Program-made: the position numbers and the translations under genes | NCBI RefSeq assembly: GCF_030693805.1 | Contig: NZ_JAUXZW010000391.1 | Span: 1-40,276 of the forward strand | Origin: Phenylobacterium sp. | Lineage (GTDB): Bacteria > Pseudomonadota > Alphaproteobacteria > Caulobacterales > Caulobacteraceae | Reading direction: 5' to 3' | Length of the DNA: 40,276 nucleotides | Part shown: positions 30,296 through 39,416 of the stretch, in pieces | How positions within the stretch are numbered: the first letter of the stretch is position 1 | How the letters are laid out: each line of letters starts with the position of its first letter | Notes under the pieces: model-generated | Told to the model about the DNA's origin: nothing | What the model saw: the letters and a program-made list of their open reading frames with translations, nothing else | Databases searched by the model: none

Positions 30296-33200
30296 TCAGC
30301 CCACCAGCCGCGTCAGCATGCGCTCGACGAACCCGACCGGATCTGCGGCGTCCTTCGGGCGCGTCTGGAAGACCAGCCGGTCATCCTTGACGCTGACCAC
30401 ATCGCCGCTTTCGCCAAGTCGCGCCAATGCGCTCCCGGCAGCGCCTGGGGCCAGGGACATGGCGATGCCCTTTGGTCCTGCGCCGATCGCGCGCACGCCA
30501 GCAGCCCTGGCCAGGATCTGCAGTCGGGCGAGGGCGAGCAGCGCCGCGGTCTGCTTGGGGATGGAGCCAAAGCGGTCTTCGAGCTCCTCCTCGAAGTCGT
30601 CGACCTCTCCGAGGCCATCCATGCGTGCGACGCGTGCGTAAAGGTTGATGCGCGTCACTGCGTCGGGGACGTAGTCCGTCGGGATCGAGCCGATCTCGCC
30701 AAGGTTGAGCGACGACGCCCATTCCGGCGCGACCTCCTCGCCACGCGCCAAGCGGATCGCTCGGGCGAGCAGGCGCTGATAGAGGGCCGAGCCGACCATC
30801 CGCACGTGGCCTGCCTGTTCCTCTCCAACGAGGTCGCCGCCGCCGCGCAGATCGAGGTCGCGGGCGCTGATCGCCAGTCCCGAACCCAGTCGATCGAAAG
30901 CCTCCAGGGTCGATAGCCGCGCCCGCGTCGCCTCCGAAAGGTCTTCGGCAGGATCGGCGAGCAGGTAGGCGACGCCCTGAGTGCGACCGCGTCCCACGCG
31001 CCCGCGAAGCTGATGCAACTGAGAGAGGCCAAAGCGATCAGGCCGCCAGACGAACATCGTGTTCGCCCGCGGGACGTCGAGGCCGCTTTCGATGATGTTG
31101 GTCGCTAGCAGCACGTCCCCACGTCCGTCGGCGAAATCGATCATCACCTTGTCGGTCGCGTCGGCCGACAGTCCGCCGTGGGCGATCGCGACAGAAAGTT
31201 CCGGCGCGATCTCCGCCAGTCGACTGCGCATCGGCTCGATGTCGTCGATACGAGGAACGACGAAGAAGCTCTGTCCGCCGCGCCTTTGTTCGCGCAGCAG
31301 GGCGGTGCGCAGGCTCGCAGGGTCGAGTGGCGCCAGGAACGTGCGGATGGGCCGACGCCTGGCGGGGGGACTGGCGATGACGCTCACGTCCTGCAGCCCG
31401 ACCATCGCCGCCTGCAGAGTGCGCGGGATCGGCGTTGCGGTCAGCGTCAGCAGATGGCCCTCGGCCGCCAAGTCACGCAACTTGCTCTTGAGGACCGCGC
31501 CGAATTTCTGTTCTTCATCAATGATCATCAGGCCGAGGTCGGCGAAGGCCACGTCGTCGCTTGCGAGCGACTGGGTGCCGATGACCACCCCGATTTCGCC
31601 GCTCGCCAAACCCTCGCGGACCGACTTCGCCTCCGCCGCGCCCACGAGGCGCGAAAGGCGCCCGACCTTGACGCCCGTACCCGCGAAGCGCCGTTCGAAG
31701 GTCTCCACATGCTGGCGCACCAGCACCGTGGTCGGCGCGGCGACCGCCACTTGGCGGCCGCTCAGGGCGACGGCCGCGGCGGCGCGCAAAGCGACCTCGG
31801 TCTTGCCGAATCCGACGTCGCCGCAGATCAGTCGGTCCATGGGGCGTCCAGACGCGAGATCGGCGAGAACCGCCTCGATCGCTGCAGCCTGGTCCGGCGT
31901 CTCGGGATAAGCGAAGCGGGCGGAGAGCTTCGCATAGGCCGCCCGCGGCGGCGTCAGCGGTGGGCACGTCGCACCTTCCCGCACGCGCGCCAGGGCGACC
32001 AAGTCCGCGGCGGTCTGGTCGATGTAGGCGCTCACCTCGGCCCGGCGCTTCGTCCAGGCGTCTCCCTTCAGTCGATCGAGCGTCACTGCGGATTCCTCAG
32101 CGCCGTAGCGCCAGATCCGACCGATCTCCTCGACGGGGGCGAGAAGGCTGGCGCCGCCGAAGTATTCCAGGTGCAAAGTGTCGCGATCGACGCCGTCCAC
32201 GTGGACCGTACGCAGGTCGCGCAGGACGCCGACGCCATGATCCTCGTGGAGGACGACATCGCCGATCCTCAGATCGGGCTCGGCTAGCAGCGCGGCGGCG
32301 CCCTGCGTCTTACGCGCGGCCACCCTCCCGCCAAGGACGTCGCTTGCGGCGATCACCGCCAGCGCAGCTGCTGGCTCAACGAATCCTGTCTCCAGGTCGA
32401 CCTCGAGGCTGACGACGTCACCTGCCGGAGCGTTGCGAGCCGCGTCCCAGTCGGGCGCTACGCCAGGCTTCAGACCCAGGCCTCGATCCAGCGCCTTCGC
32501 CAGCGCCCGTTGCTCATGTCTAAGACCGGTGAGCACCACGCGACGGCCTTCAGTGCGATGGAGATCTACAAGGTCGCAGAATGCCCGACCCGGATTGCGC
32601 TGAACCGCCAACCCGGCTGTGGCCTCAACGCCGTCCAGATCGAGGATCAGCGGTGTCCACGCGCCCATTCGCTCGTCCAGCTCGCGTCCCAGCACATAGA
32701 GCCGTTCCGTGGCGAGAGGCGGCGCGTCGTCCAGACCGCCGAGCGAGCACCGGGCCTCGTAAGCCTCAAGAATCTGAGATTCCATCGCCGCCAGACGTTC
32801 GGCGGCGTTCGGGTCTTGGGACAATGACGCCTTCGCTGCGAGGTCGAAGACGCTTTCCAGCGTGGCGTAGTACTCAGGCAATCGGTGCTCGACGCCAACT
32901 GGCCTTGGGAAGGGTGCATCGTCTTCGGTCTGGTGGGTGTCCGCAATCCACTCGCTCGCCGGGCCGAGGACCAGGGTCTGGCGAATGGCGTCAGAACGCT
33001 GCGTCAGGGGATCGTAGGTCCTGATCTCGCCGACAACATCGCCATCGCCTAGTACAATGCGGACCGGTTGGGCGGCGTCGGCGGGGAAGATGTCGACCAC
33101 CGAGCCCAGCATCGCGATCTCGCCAGGCTCATCGATCCGGTCGTCGACCACGTGACCGGTACGCATCGCGAAACGCATGAGCGCCGCGCGGTCCAGCGCC

Positions 33201-33646
33201 TCGCCAACATGGATTTCGAACGTCGCCTCGCTCACGATCTTCCGAGCAGGCGTCCGTTGAACGAGCGCCTCCGGCGACAACACCAGGATCCGAGGGCGCT
33301 TCGCCTTCGCCGACAGCTGTCGCAAAGCCGCGAGGCGCCGCCCCATGATGTCGCGCGACGGGGAAGCCCGGTCATATGGAAGACAGTCCCACGGCGGAAG
33401 GATGATGACGTCGATGTGGGGAGCGAGGCCGGCCAGTGAACGGCCGATCTCCTCGGCGCGGCGCTCGCTCGACGCCAGATGCACGATCTGCAGCGCGCGT
33501 TTGGCGTTTGTAGCCTGCGACGCGAGCTTTACGGCGATCGCAGCGGTGGGCGGCTGACCAGACGCGCGTCCTGGCGGATTCGCCTGGCGACCACCAAGTC
33601 CAAGGACTTCGCCTACGGATCCGGGCTGCGCCTCACCACTGGACAT
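30296..33646 (-). CDS. Mfd/TRCF-like DEAD-box helicase with CarD/RID domain (divergent; possibly a paralog of Mfd)
   Basis: UvrB-like N-terminus (DIMGRRLAALRQL..), RID region GDVVLHEDHGVGVLRDL..EEIGRIWRYG, helicase ICGDVGFGKTEVALRAA, DEEQKFGA, TLTATPIPRTLQAAMVGLQDVSVIASPPARR, TNIIESGLDVPRANTM, QLHQLRGRVGRG. Confidence 0.92.
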   Translation of the reverse strand: MSSGEAQPGSVGEVLGLGGRQANPPGRASGQPPTAAIAVKLASQATNAKRALQIVHLASSERRAEEIGRSLAGLAPHIDVIILPPWDCLPYDRASPSRDIMGRRLAALRQLSAKAKRPRILVLSPEALVQRTPARKIVSEATFEIHVGEALDRAALMRFAMRTGHVVDDRIDEPGEIAMLGSVVDIFPADAAQPVRIVLGDGDVVGEIRTYDPLTQRSDAIRQTLVLGPASEWIADTHQTEDDAPFPRPVGVEHRLPEYYATLESVFDLAAKASLSQDPNAAERLAAMESQILEAYEARCSLGGLDDAPPLATERLYVLGRELDERMGAWTPLILDLDGVEATAGLAVQRNPGRAFCDLVDLHRTEGRRVVLTGLRHEQRALAKALDRGLGLKPGVAPDWDAARNAPAGDVVSLEVDLETGFVEPAAALAVIAASDVLGGRVAARKTQGAAALLAEPDLRIGDVVLHEDHGVGVLRDLRTVHVDGVDRDTLHLEYFGGASLLAPVEEIGRIWRYGAEESAVTLDRLKGDAWTKRRAEVSAYIDQTAADLVALARVREGATCPPLTPPRAAYAKLSARFAYPETPDQAAAIEAVLADLASGRPMDRLICGDVGFGKTEVALRAAAAVALSGRQVAVAAPTTVLVRQHVETFERRFAGTGVKVGRLSRLVGAAEAKSVREGLASGEIGVVIGTQSLASDDVAFADLGLMIIDEEQKFGAVLKSKLRDLAAEGHLLTLTATPIPRTLQAAMVGLQDVSVIASPPARRRPIRTFLAPLDPASLRTALLREQRRGGQSFFVVPRIDDIEPMRSRLAEIAPELSVAIAHGGLSADATDKVMIDFADGRGDVLLATNIIESGLDVPRANTMFVWRPDRFGLSQLHQLRGRVGRGRTQGVAYLLADPAEDLSEATRARLSTLEAFDRLGSGLAISARDLDLRGGGDLVGEEQAGHVRMVGSALYQRLLARAIRLARGEEVAPEWASSLNLGEIGSIPTDYVPDAVTRINLYARVARMDGLGEVDDFEEELEDRFGSIPKQTAALLALARLQILARAAGVRAIGAGPKGIAMSLAPGAAGSALARLGESGDVVSVKDDRLVFQTRPKDAADPVGFVERMLTRLVG

Positions 33647-33970
33647 GGATGTCTCATCTGCTGGACCTGGGAAGCTGTGAACACGGCCCGCAGACTTCGG
33701 TTGCAGGCCTAAGATCCCCAGGGCGGCACCACGATCAGCGGCCTTCCAAGACGAACGCTGAGGTGCTGATTTTCATCGCCAAACACAGGCCTGCACAGAT
33801 TAGGCGACGTTTGCGCTCCGCTCAGTCCGCCCGCAGCAAGTCCCTCTCGATGCGAAGGGGAAGCAACATGGGCATCGGTGATTCATCTCCGATTAGTACT
33901 GAATTTTCACGGCCCTGCAGGTTTCCTGAGAGAAATATGCCGGCATGAACATCTACGTTTCCCATTTGCG

Positions 33971-35629
33971 ATGACGGGCGAACATCCGACGGCTGGCGCA
34001 CTTCGTCCCCCTCTCGGTTTTGGGGTGACGATTCTGTCGCTCTCCGGGGTGGCCGTCGCGGCGCCGTTGCTATTGCTTATCGACGAGCCGTGGTCGTTCG
34101 CGCTGGCGGTGCTTGGCGCCGGAGCGCCGCTGATCGGTCTCTCCGTGCTGGTGCGACAGCTTGGCCGCGCGGCTGGAGAGCTTCGCGCCAGCGTGGGTGA
34201 TGGCGCGACAGCCCGCAAAGACGGTTCGGCCAGGCAACTGCTGGCCGACATCCGCTATGTCGCCGCGCGTCATCACGCGCTTGGCCATCGGCTGAACCAT
34301 CGTCATCCGGTCACCGGCCTGCCCACGCGCGAGCCGTTCCTCGACGCTCTGGCGGCGCCGGACCTGTCGGGAGCCGAAGGGGTTCTCGGCGTGATGCGCG
34401 TCGTCGACTACGACCGGTTGGCGGCGTTCGACCAGGCTGAGGCCGACGGGATGCTTGCGACACTAGCCGTGCGGATGCGCGGCGCGCTGCGAGCTGGCCG
34501 CCCGCTGGCGCAGGTGGATCGGGACTGCTTCGCGATTTGGTTCGCCGGCGCGGAGGGGCGCGAACTAGCCGGCGGCGAGATGCAGGCCATCGCCTATGTG
34601 CTGGCCCAAGATGTGGGGCGCGAGGGTTTCAAGCTGACCCCCAGCGTCGAGATGGGTGCAGCCCTCTGTCCGGACGATGCGCGAGATCCCACCACTCTGC
34701 TGACCCGCGCCCTCGCCGCGTCGCAAAAGGGCGCGTCGGCCGCCGGCCAGAAACTGCGATTCTTCTCGGCGGACTCGTCAGCTGCGGCGCGGGCGCGCTT
34801 CTCGCTGGAACAGAGTTTGCGCAAGGCCGTACAACGCGACGAACTGCTGCTGCACTTCCAGCCCGTGGTGGACCTCGTGGCCGGCAGGCTAATCGGCGCC
34901 GAAGCGCTGCTGCGATGGCGACACCCCGAGCGGGGCCTGGTTCCGCCCGACGCCTTCATCCCTGTGCTGGAGGAAGCTGGGATGATGGATGAAGTCGGCC
35001 TTTGGGTGTTGAACACCGCCTGCCGCGAGGCGAAGGCCTGGACCGAGCATGGCCTCAGCGGCCTGAAGATGGCCGTGAACCTCTCCGCCGGCCAGTTCCA
35101 CGACCCGGTGCTGAGCCAGACCATCGCCCGAACGCTCGAGCTTCATCGGCTCGAACCTCAAGCGCTCGAAGTCGAACTGACCGAAACCACCGCGATGGAG
35201 GACGCCGAGCGCACCCGCCAGACCCTGACGCGCCTGCGCGACCTGGGCGTCAGCGTCGCCATTGACGACTTCGGCGCGGGCTATTCCAATCTGAGTTATT
35301 TGAAGAATCTTCCGTTTAGCAAGCTCAAGATCGACCGCGAATTCGTCACTGACGTCCACCTTCGGCGCGACAGTCACGCGATCTGCAGCGCGCTGGTTGC
35401 GTTGGCCAAGGGGCTCGACATGACCGTGCTCGCTGAAGGCGTCGAACAGCGCGAGGAGGTCGAGGCGCTCACGCTGATCGGTTGCGGCATGTTCCAGGGC
35501 TATTTCTTCGCCAAGCCGATGCCGGCCGAGCAGTTCATTGAATGCGTCAGCGATCCGGATTGGCTTGGACTTATCGCCTCACCCGCCAGGCGGCGGGGCG
35601 CGGCTCTGCAACAGCGGATAAACCAATGA
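33971..35629 (+). CDS. Membrane protein with degenerate GGDEF and probably intact EAL domain
   Basis: N-terminal TM segments; GGDEF site reads VDRDCFAIWF; EAL motifs GAEALLRWRHPERG, MAVNLSAGQF, VELTETTAMED, AIDDFGAGYSNLSYLKNLPFSKLKID, LAEGVEQREE, GYFFAKPMPAEQF. Confidence 0.92.
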   Translation: MTGEHPTAGALRPPLGFGVTILSLSGVAVAAPLLLLIDEPWSFALAVLGAGAPLIGLSVLVRQLGRAAGELRASVGDGATARKDGSARQLLADIRYVAARHHALGHRLNHRHPVTGLPTREPFLDALAAPDLSGAEGVLGVMRVVDYDRLAAFDQAEADGMLATLAVRMRGALRAGRPLAQVDRDCFAIWFAGAEGRELAGGEMQAIAYVLAQDVGREGFKLTPSVEMGAALCPDDARDPTTLLTRALAASQKGASAAGQKLRFFSADSSAAARARFSLEQSLRKAVQRDELLLHFQPVVDLVAGRLIGAEALLRWRHPERGLVPPDAFIPVLEEAGMMDEVGLWVLNTACREAKAWTEHGLSGLKMAVNLSAGQFHDPVLSQTIARTLELHRLEPQALEVELTETTAMEDAERTRQTLTRLRDLGVSVAIDDFGAGYSNLSYLKNLPFSKLKIDREFVTDVHLRRDSHAICSALVALAKGLDMTVLAEGVEQREEVEALTLIGCGMFQGYFFAKPMPAEQFIECVSDPDWLGLIASPARRRGAALQQRINQ

Positions 35630-36351
35630 CCGGATCCAATAGCCGCATCGCACTTCGCACGCTCGCCGCCTGTTCCGCGGTGATGGTGCTGGCTGCGTGC
35701 GCCTCCACCGGCGCCGTCAAGAGCGCGAGCGCCGTCGCCTCGGCGCCTGCCGCCACGCTCACGACGCCAGGTCTCACCGCGCGGGAACGGGTCGCCCAGG
35801 CCGTTTCTCTGTTGGGTGTGGGTTCAATTGACCGCGCGCGAGCAGAATTAGGCGCGGCTCTGGTCGAAGAGCCTGCGAATTCGCAGGCGCGCAAACTGCT
35901 GAACCAAATCGACCAAGATCCGGAAATCCTGTTGGGCGCGCGCCATTACACATATCGCATCAAGCCTGGTGAAAGCCTGACGACGCTTGCCGATCGACTG
36001 ATGGGCGACCGGCTGATGTTCTATGCGCTGGCCCGCTACAACGGCATTGCTGCGCCAAACGCCGCTCGGGCTGGCATGATGATCAAGGTCCCCGGCGTGG
36101 CGCCGAAGGCGCCGCCGGCCCGCGCCGCACGGCCACAGGGCCCCGCCACCACGACCGCGACGGCGAGCCGAGACCCCGCGCGTGCCAGCAGACTCCGGGG
36201 TGATGCGCTGGAGAAGATGAGCGGCGGGCGGATCGACCAGGCGGTATCGTTGCTCCGACAGGCCCAGCAGCTCGATCCAGACAGCGCACTTATCCGGCGC
36301 GACCTCGATCGCGCTCAACGCATCCAGACGACGGTACGCAAACGATCGTAG
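35626..36351 (+). CDS. LysM-domain lipoprotein with flanking TPR-like helices
   Basis: MTGSNSRIALRTLAACSAVMVLAAC lipobox; LysM YTYRIKPGESLTTLADRLMGDRLMFYALARYNGIAAPNAARAGMMIKVP; TPR-like segments before and after; ATGA overlap with the EAL gene. Confidence 0.9.
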   Translation: MTGSNSRIALRTLAACSAVMVLAACASTGAVKSASAVASAPAATLTTPGLTARERVAQAVSLLGVGSIDRARAELGAALVEEPANSQARKLLNQIDQDPEILLGARHYTYRIKPGESLTTLADRLMGDRLMFYALARYNGIAAPNAARAGMMIKVPGVAPKAPPARAARPQGPATTTATASRDPARASRLRGDALEKMSGGRIDQAVSLLRQAQQLDPDSALIRRDLDRAQRIQTTVRKRS

Positions 36352-36582
36352 TCGCTCCCCGCATCACTGCACCCATGGTGGAGCTTGTTGTTATTGCGAC
36401 GCGGCTGAGTTGAGTCGGGAGGTCGACAAATACTGTTGAGAACTGCGAAAGCACTTTGCGTGTAGGTTGCAGCTGAGTGACCTCGCGTCGTGGGTCGGCC
36501 GGATCCGGTCACCCCGGCGCTTGGCGCAGCGAAGTCAGGCAATCAAAGCAAAAGCTCTGACGAGTCACGACGGGAGATCGCC

Positions 36583-38355
36583 TTGCTGCAGAGGGTAGGC
36601 CGGTTCGAGATCCAGGAACGGATCGGTCACGGGGCCATGGCTGACGTCTATCGGGCCTATGATCCAACGATCAACCGCGTGCTCGCAATCAAGGTGCTGA
36701 AGCCGGAGTTCTGCCAAAACCGCGAGTACGTCGCGCGGTTCGTCAGAGAGGCAAAGGCGGCTGGTGCGCTTTCCCACCCCAACATCGTCACCATCTTCGA
36801 CGTCGGCGAGGAGGTTGGGGCTCCGTACATCGCCATGGAGCTGCTGGACGGCGAGCCGCTCGATGCAGTCGTCGCCCGCCGCAGGCAGCTGCCGCCGCAG
36901 GAGGTCGCCGCCATCGGCCTGCAGTTGGCCGAGGCTCTGCACTATGCGCACGGGTTGGGCGTCGTGCACCGCGACATCAAGCCCTCCAACATCCTGCTGT
37001 TGGCGGACGGCGCCAGTCTGAAGATTCTGGATTTTGGGATCGCCAGGGTCAACGAAGCGGATCCGGAGAGCCACGACGCCGAGGCGTCGATGACGCAGGT
37101 CGGACAGATCCTCGGCACGCCGCGGTACATGAGCCCCGAACAGGCGCTGGGGCGCGAGCTCGACGGCCGCTCGGATCTGTTCTCCACCGGCGTGGTGCTC
37201 TACGAACTGCTGACCGGCGCCAAGGCTTTCTCGGGCGCGACCGCGGTCACCCTCGCCCTACAGATAACCCAGCAGGACCCGGAGCCGATTGTGAGGTTCG
37301 CGCCGCGCGCGCCGGCCGGCTTGCAATTCATTATCACCAAGCTGCTGGCCAAGCGCCCGGAGCGGCGCTTCGTCGACGGGGCGCACCTCGCCGAGGCTCT
37401 GCGGCGTGAGCAGGCGGCCTACGCCCCGGTCCGCGACGCCAAGCGAAGGAATCTGCCGCTTCAACTGCGGCTGACCCTGGTGATGGCGCTGATCACCGCG
37501 ACCGCCCTGGCGGTGAGCATTGGCGCGGTTCTCAATCGCGAGCACCGGGCGATGGAGGAGATGGCGCTGACCTCGGGGTCGGCGATGGCCTCCTTTGTCG
37601 CCAGCAACGCGGCGCTGAGCGCCGCGGAGAACGCCGCCCTGCCGCCCGCTGAACGCGACTGGCTGCCGGTGCAGGCCTTTATCAAGGCCGCCGCCGCCGA
37701 CCGAAACATCCAGGCGCTCACCGTGGTCGACGGCGAGGGAAGGGTGCGCGCCGCCAGCGACCCACGGCAGGTTGGCCGGACCTATATCCCCGCCAAGGGC
37801 GAGGCTGTAGTCGAGCGCGGGCCGACCGTCATCGTGACGCGACCGGCTTCGGCCGGCGGCGCCGAGGATTTCCGTTTCGTTCGGCCAATCGTCTACGCCG
37901 GCCACGCCTTCGGCGTGGTCGATGTGCGTGTTTCGGGCGCGCCGCTGCAATCGGCGGTCACGCTTTCGAAATGGCTGATGGCGGGGCTGGCCTGGGTTGT
38001 CCTGGCGGTCGTGATGGCCGCGAGTTTCGTCATGGCCCATTTGCTCGCCGAACCCATCCGCCGCCTTCGCAAGGCGATGGAGGACGCCACGGGCGGCGAT
38101 CTCGACTTCCGCATCTCCCATCATCGCAAGGACGAGTTTGGCGAGTTGTTCAACGCCTACAATAATTTGTCCGAAGCGCTGCATAACAGACTGCAGACGC
38201 TGGGGGCTGCAGCGGGGGTCCGATCGGTGGATCAGTCGTCCCTGACGCCTGCCGCGGTCGCTTCCGACGTCGACTTGGATCAGACCCAGATCGCGCCTTT
38301 GGTCGAGGCGCAGACGCTTCGCCCGACGCGCCGCCGCCGCGTCCAATCGCAGTGA
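36583..38355 (+). CDS. ppkA: Serine/threonine protein kinase with extracytoplasmic sensor domain and HAMP; T6SS PpkA-like
   Basis: YxxxxxxGHGAMADVYRA, AIKVLKPE, VVHRDIKPSNILLL, LDFGIARV, GTPRYMSPEQ; TM LRLTLVMALITATALAVSIG; TM + HAMP LLAEPIRRLRKAMEDATGGDLDFRI. TTG start proposed, with GGGAG 6 nt upstream. Confidence 0.88.
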   Translation: MLQRVGRFEIQERIGHGAMADVYRAYDPTINRVLAIKVLKPEFCQNREYVARFVREAKAAGALSHPNIVTIFDVGEEVGAPYIAMELLDGEPLDAVVARRRQLPPQEVAAIGLQLAEALHYAHGLGVVHRDIKPSNILLLADGASLKILDFGIARVNEADPESHDAEASMTQVGQILGTPRYMSPEQALGRELDGRSDLFSTGVVLYELLTGAKAFSGATAVTLALQITQQDPEPIVRFAPRAPAGLQFIITKLLAKRPERRFVDGAHLAEALRREQAAYAPVRDAKRRNLPLQLRLTLVMALITATALAVSIGAVLNREHRAMEEMALTSGSAMASFVASNAALSAAENAALPPAERDWLPVQAFIKAAAADRNIQALTVVDGEGRVRAASDPRQVGRTYIPAKGEAVVERGPTVIVTRPASAGGAEDFRFVRPIVYAGHAFGVVDVRVSGAPLQSAVTLSKWLMAGLAWVVLAVVMAASFVMAHLLAEPIRRLRKAMEDATGGDLDFRISHHRKDEFGELFNAYNNLSEALHNRLQTLGAAAGVRSVDQSSLTPAAVASDVDLDQTQIAPLVEAQTLRPTRRRRVQSQ

Positions 38356-39416
38356 AGTCCTCCGCCATGTTCACCCTGCGCCTGTTTCGTCACGACGACC
38401 CATTCAGCCAGATAGACGCGCGCGAGATCGCTGCCGGCCAGATCGTGGTCGGCCGTGACGAAGACGCTGATTGGACGATCGAGGATCCCAATCGGACCAT
38501 CTCGCGCCGACACTGCGTGGTGACGTTGGACGCCGACGGCCTCAACGTCCGCGATACCAGCGCCAACGGCGTCTTTCTGGGCCGGAGCGCCACGCGCGTT
38601 CCTGCCGATGAAAGCGTTCCGGTCACCGACGGCGATACCTTTCGCCTCGGCGAGTTCATGATGTTGGTCGAGGCGCGTGCGACCGCCGCCCAAACCCTGC
38701 AGCCGACGTCCGACGCGAGCCTGTTCGAGGCGCCGTTCGTAAGGCCGATCTTGGAGGACGGTGCACTCAACCAGGCCGCCGCCACCGTGCCATCGGACTG
38801 GTCGGAGGCGTCGAAGCCGACGCCAAGCGACGGATCGCTGCTCGACGCCTTTTGCGCCGGCGCGAAGCTCGACGCCTCGCTGTTCGCCGGCCAGGATCCG
38901 CTGGAAGTGATGCGCCATCTCGGCGCCGTTTATCAGCAGACCATGCTGGGTCTCAGCGATCTCATGAACGAGCGGACGGCCGTCAAAGCGGATTACAGCC
39001 TCGACCACACGCGGGTGCACGCGCAGGGGAACAACCCGTTCCGCTGGGCCCCGGCGCAGCGGGTTGCGGTCGACTTGCTGCGAGATCGCGACGACGGCTT
39101 CCTCTCTGGCCGGGCGGCGGTCGCGGCCTCCTTCGAGGATCTGAAGAAACATCTGCTGTGTCTGATGGCCGGCATGCGCGGCGCGATCGGGGCGACGCTC
39201 GACGAGCTCAGCCCACAGGCCATCGAGGCGCCGTCGCAAGGGCAGGCCTTCACGCTGAAGCCTCGGTCACAGGTGGCGTGGGCGCAGTATCTCAAGTTGC
39301 ACGCGGACCTGCAGACCCGGGCGCTCGCCGACCCGCACAGCGCGCTCAACCGCGCTTTCGTGACTGCCTACGAGCAGCGCGCTCAGGAACTCGATGCCAT
39401 GGGCGTGGCGGCATGA
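38352..39416 (+). CDS. tagH: Type VI secretion-associated FHA domain protein TagH-like
   Basis: FHA: VVGRDEDADWTIEDPNRTISRRHCVVTLDADGLNVRDTSANGVFLG; C-terminal region LLDAFCAGAKLD..ADYSLDHTRVHAQGNNPFRWAPAQRVAVDLLRD..FEDLKKHLLCLMAGMRGAIGATL..AYEQR matches the TagH/impI C-terminal pattern. GTG start overlaps the kinase stop; ATG at 38367 is an alternative. Confidence 0.88.
   Translation: MKSSAMFTLRLFRHDDPFSQIDAREIAAGQIVVGRDEDADWTIEDPNRTISRRHCVVTLDADGLNVRDTSANGVFLGRSATRVPADESVPVTDGDTFRLGEFMMLVEARATAAQTLQPTSDASLFEAPFVRPILEDGALNQAAATVPSDWSEASKPTPSDGSLLDAFCAGAKLDASLFAGQDPLEVMRHLGAVYQQTMLGLSDLMNERTAVKADYSLDHTRVHAQGNNPFRWAPAQRVAVDLLRDRDDGFLSGRAAVAASFEDLKKHLLCLMAGMRGAIGATLDELSPQAIEAPSQGQAFTLKPRSQVAWAQYLKLHADLQTRALADPHSALNRAFVTAYEQRAQELDAMGVAA

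Noticed and set aside
31178-32287. 369-aa + strand ORF inside the Mfd-like gene
   Set aside because: Shadow of the helicase gene; no motifs.
37258-38346. 362-aa minus-strand ORF opposite the kinase
   Set aside because: Shadow ORF.
38280-39239. 319-aa minus-strand ORF opposite tagH
   Set aside because: Shadow ORF.
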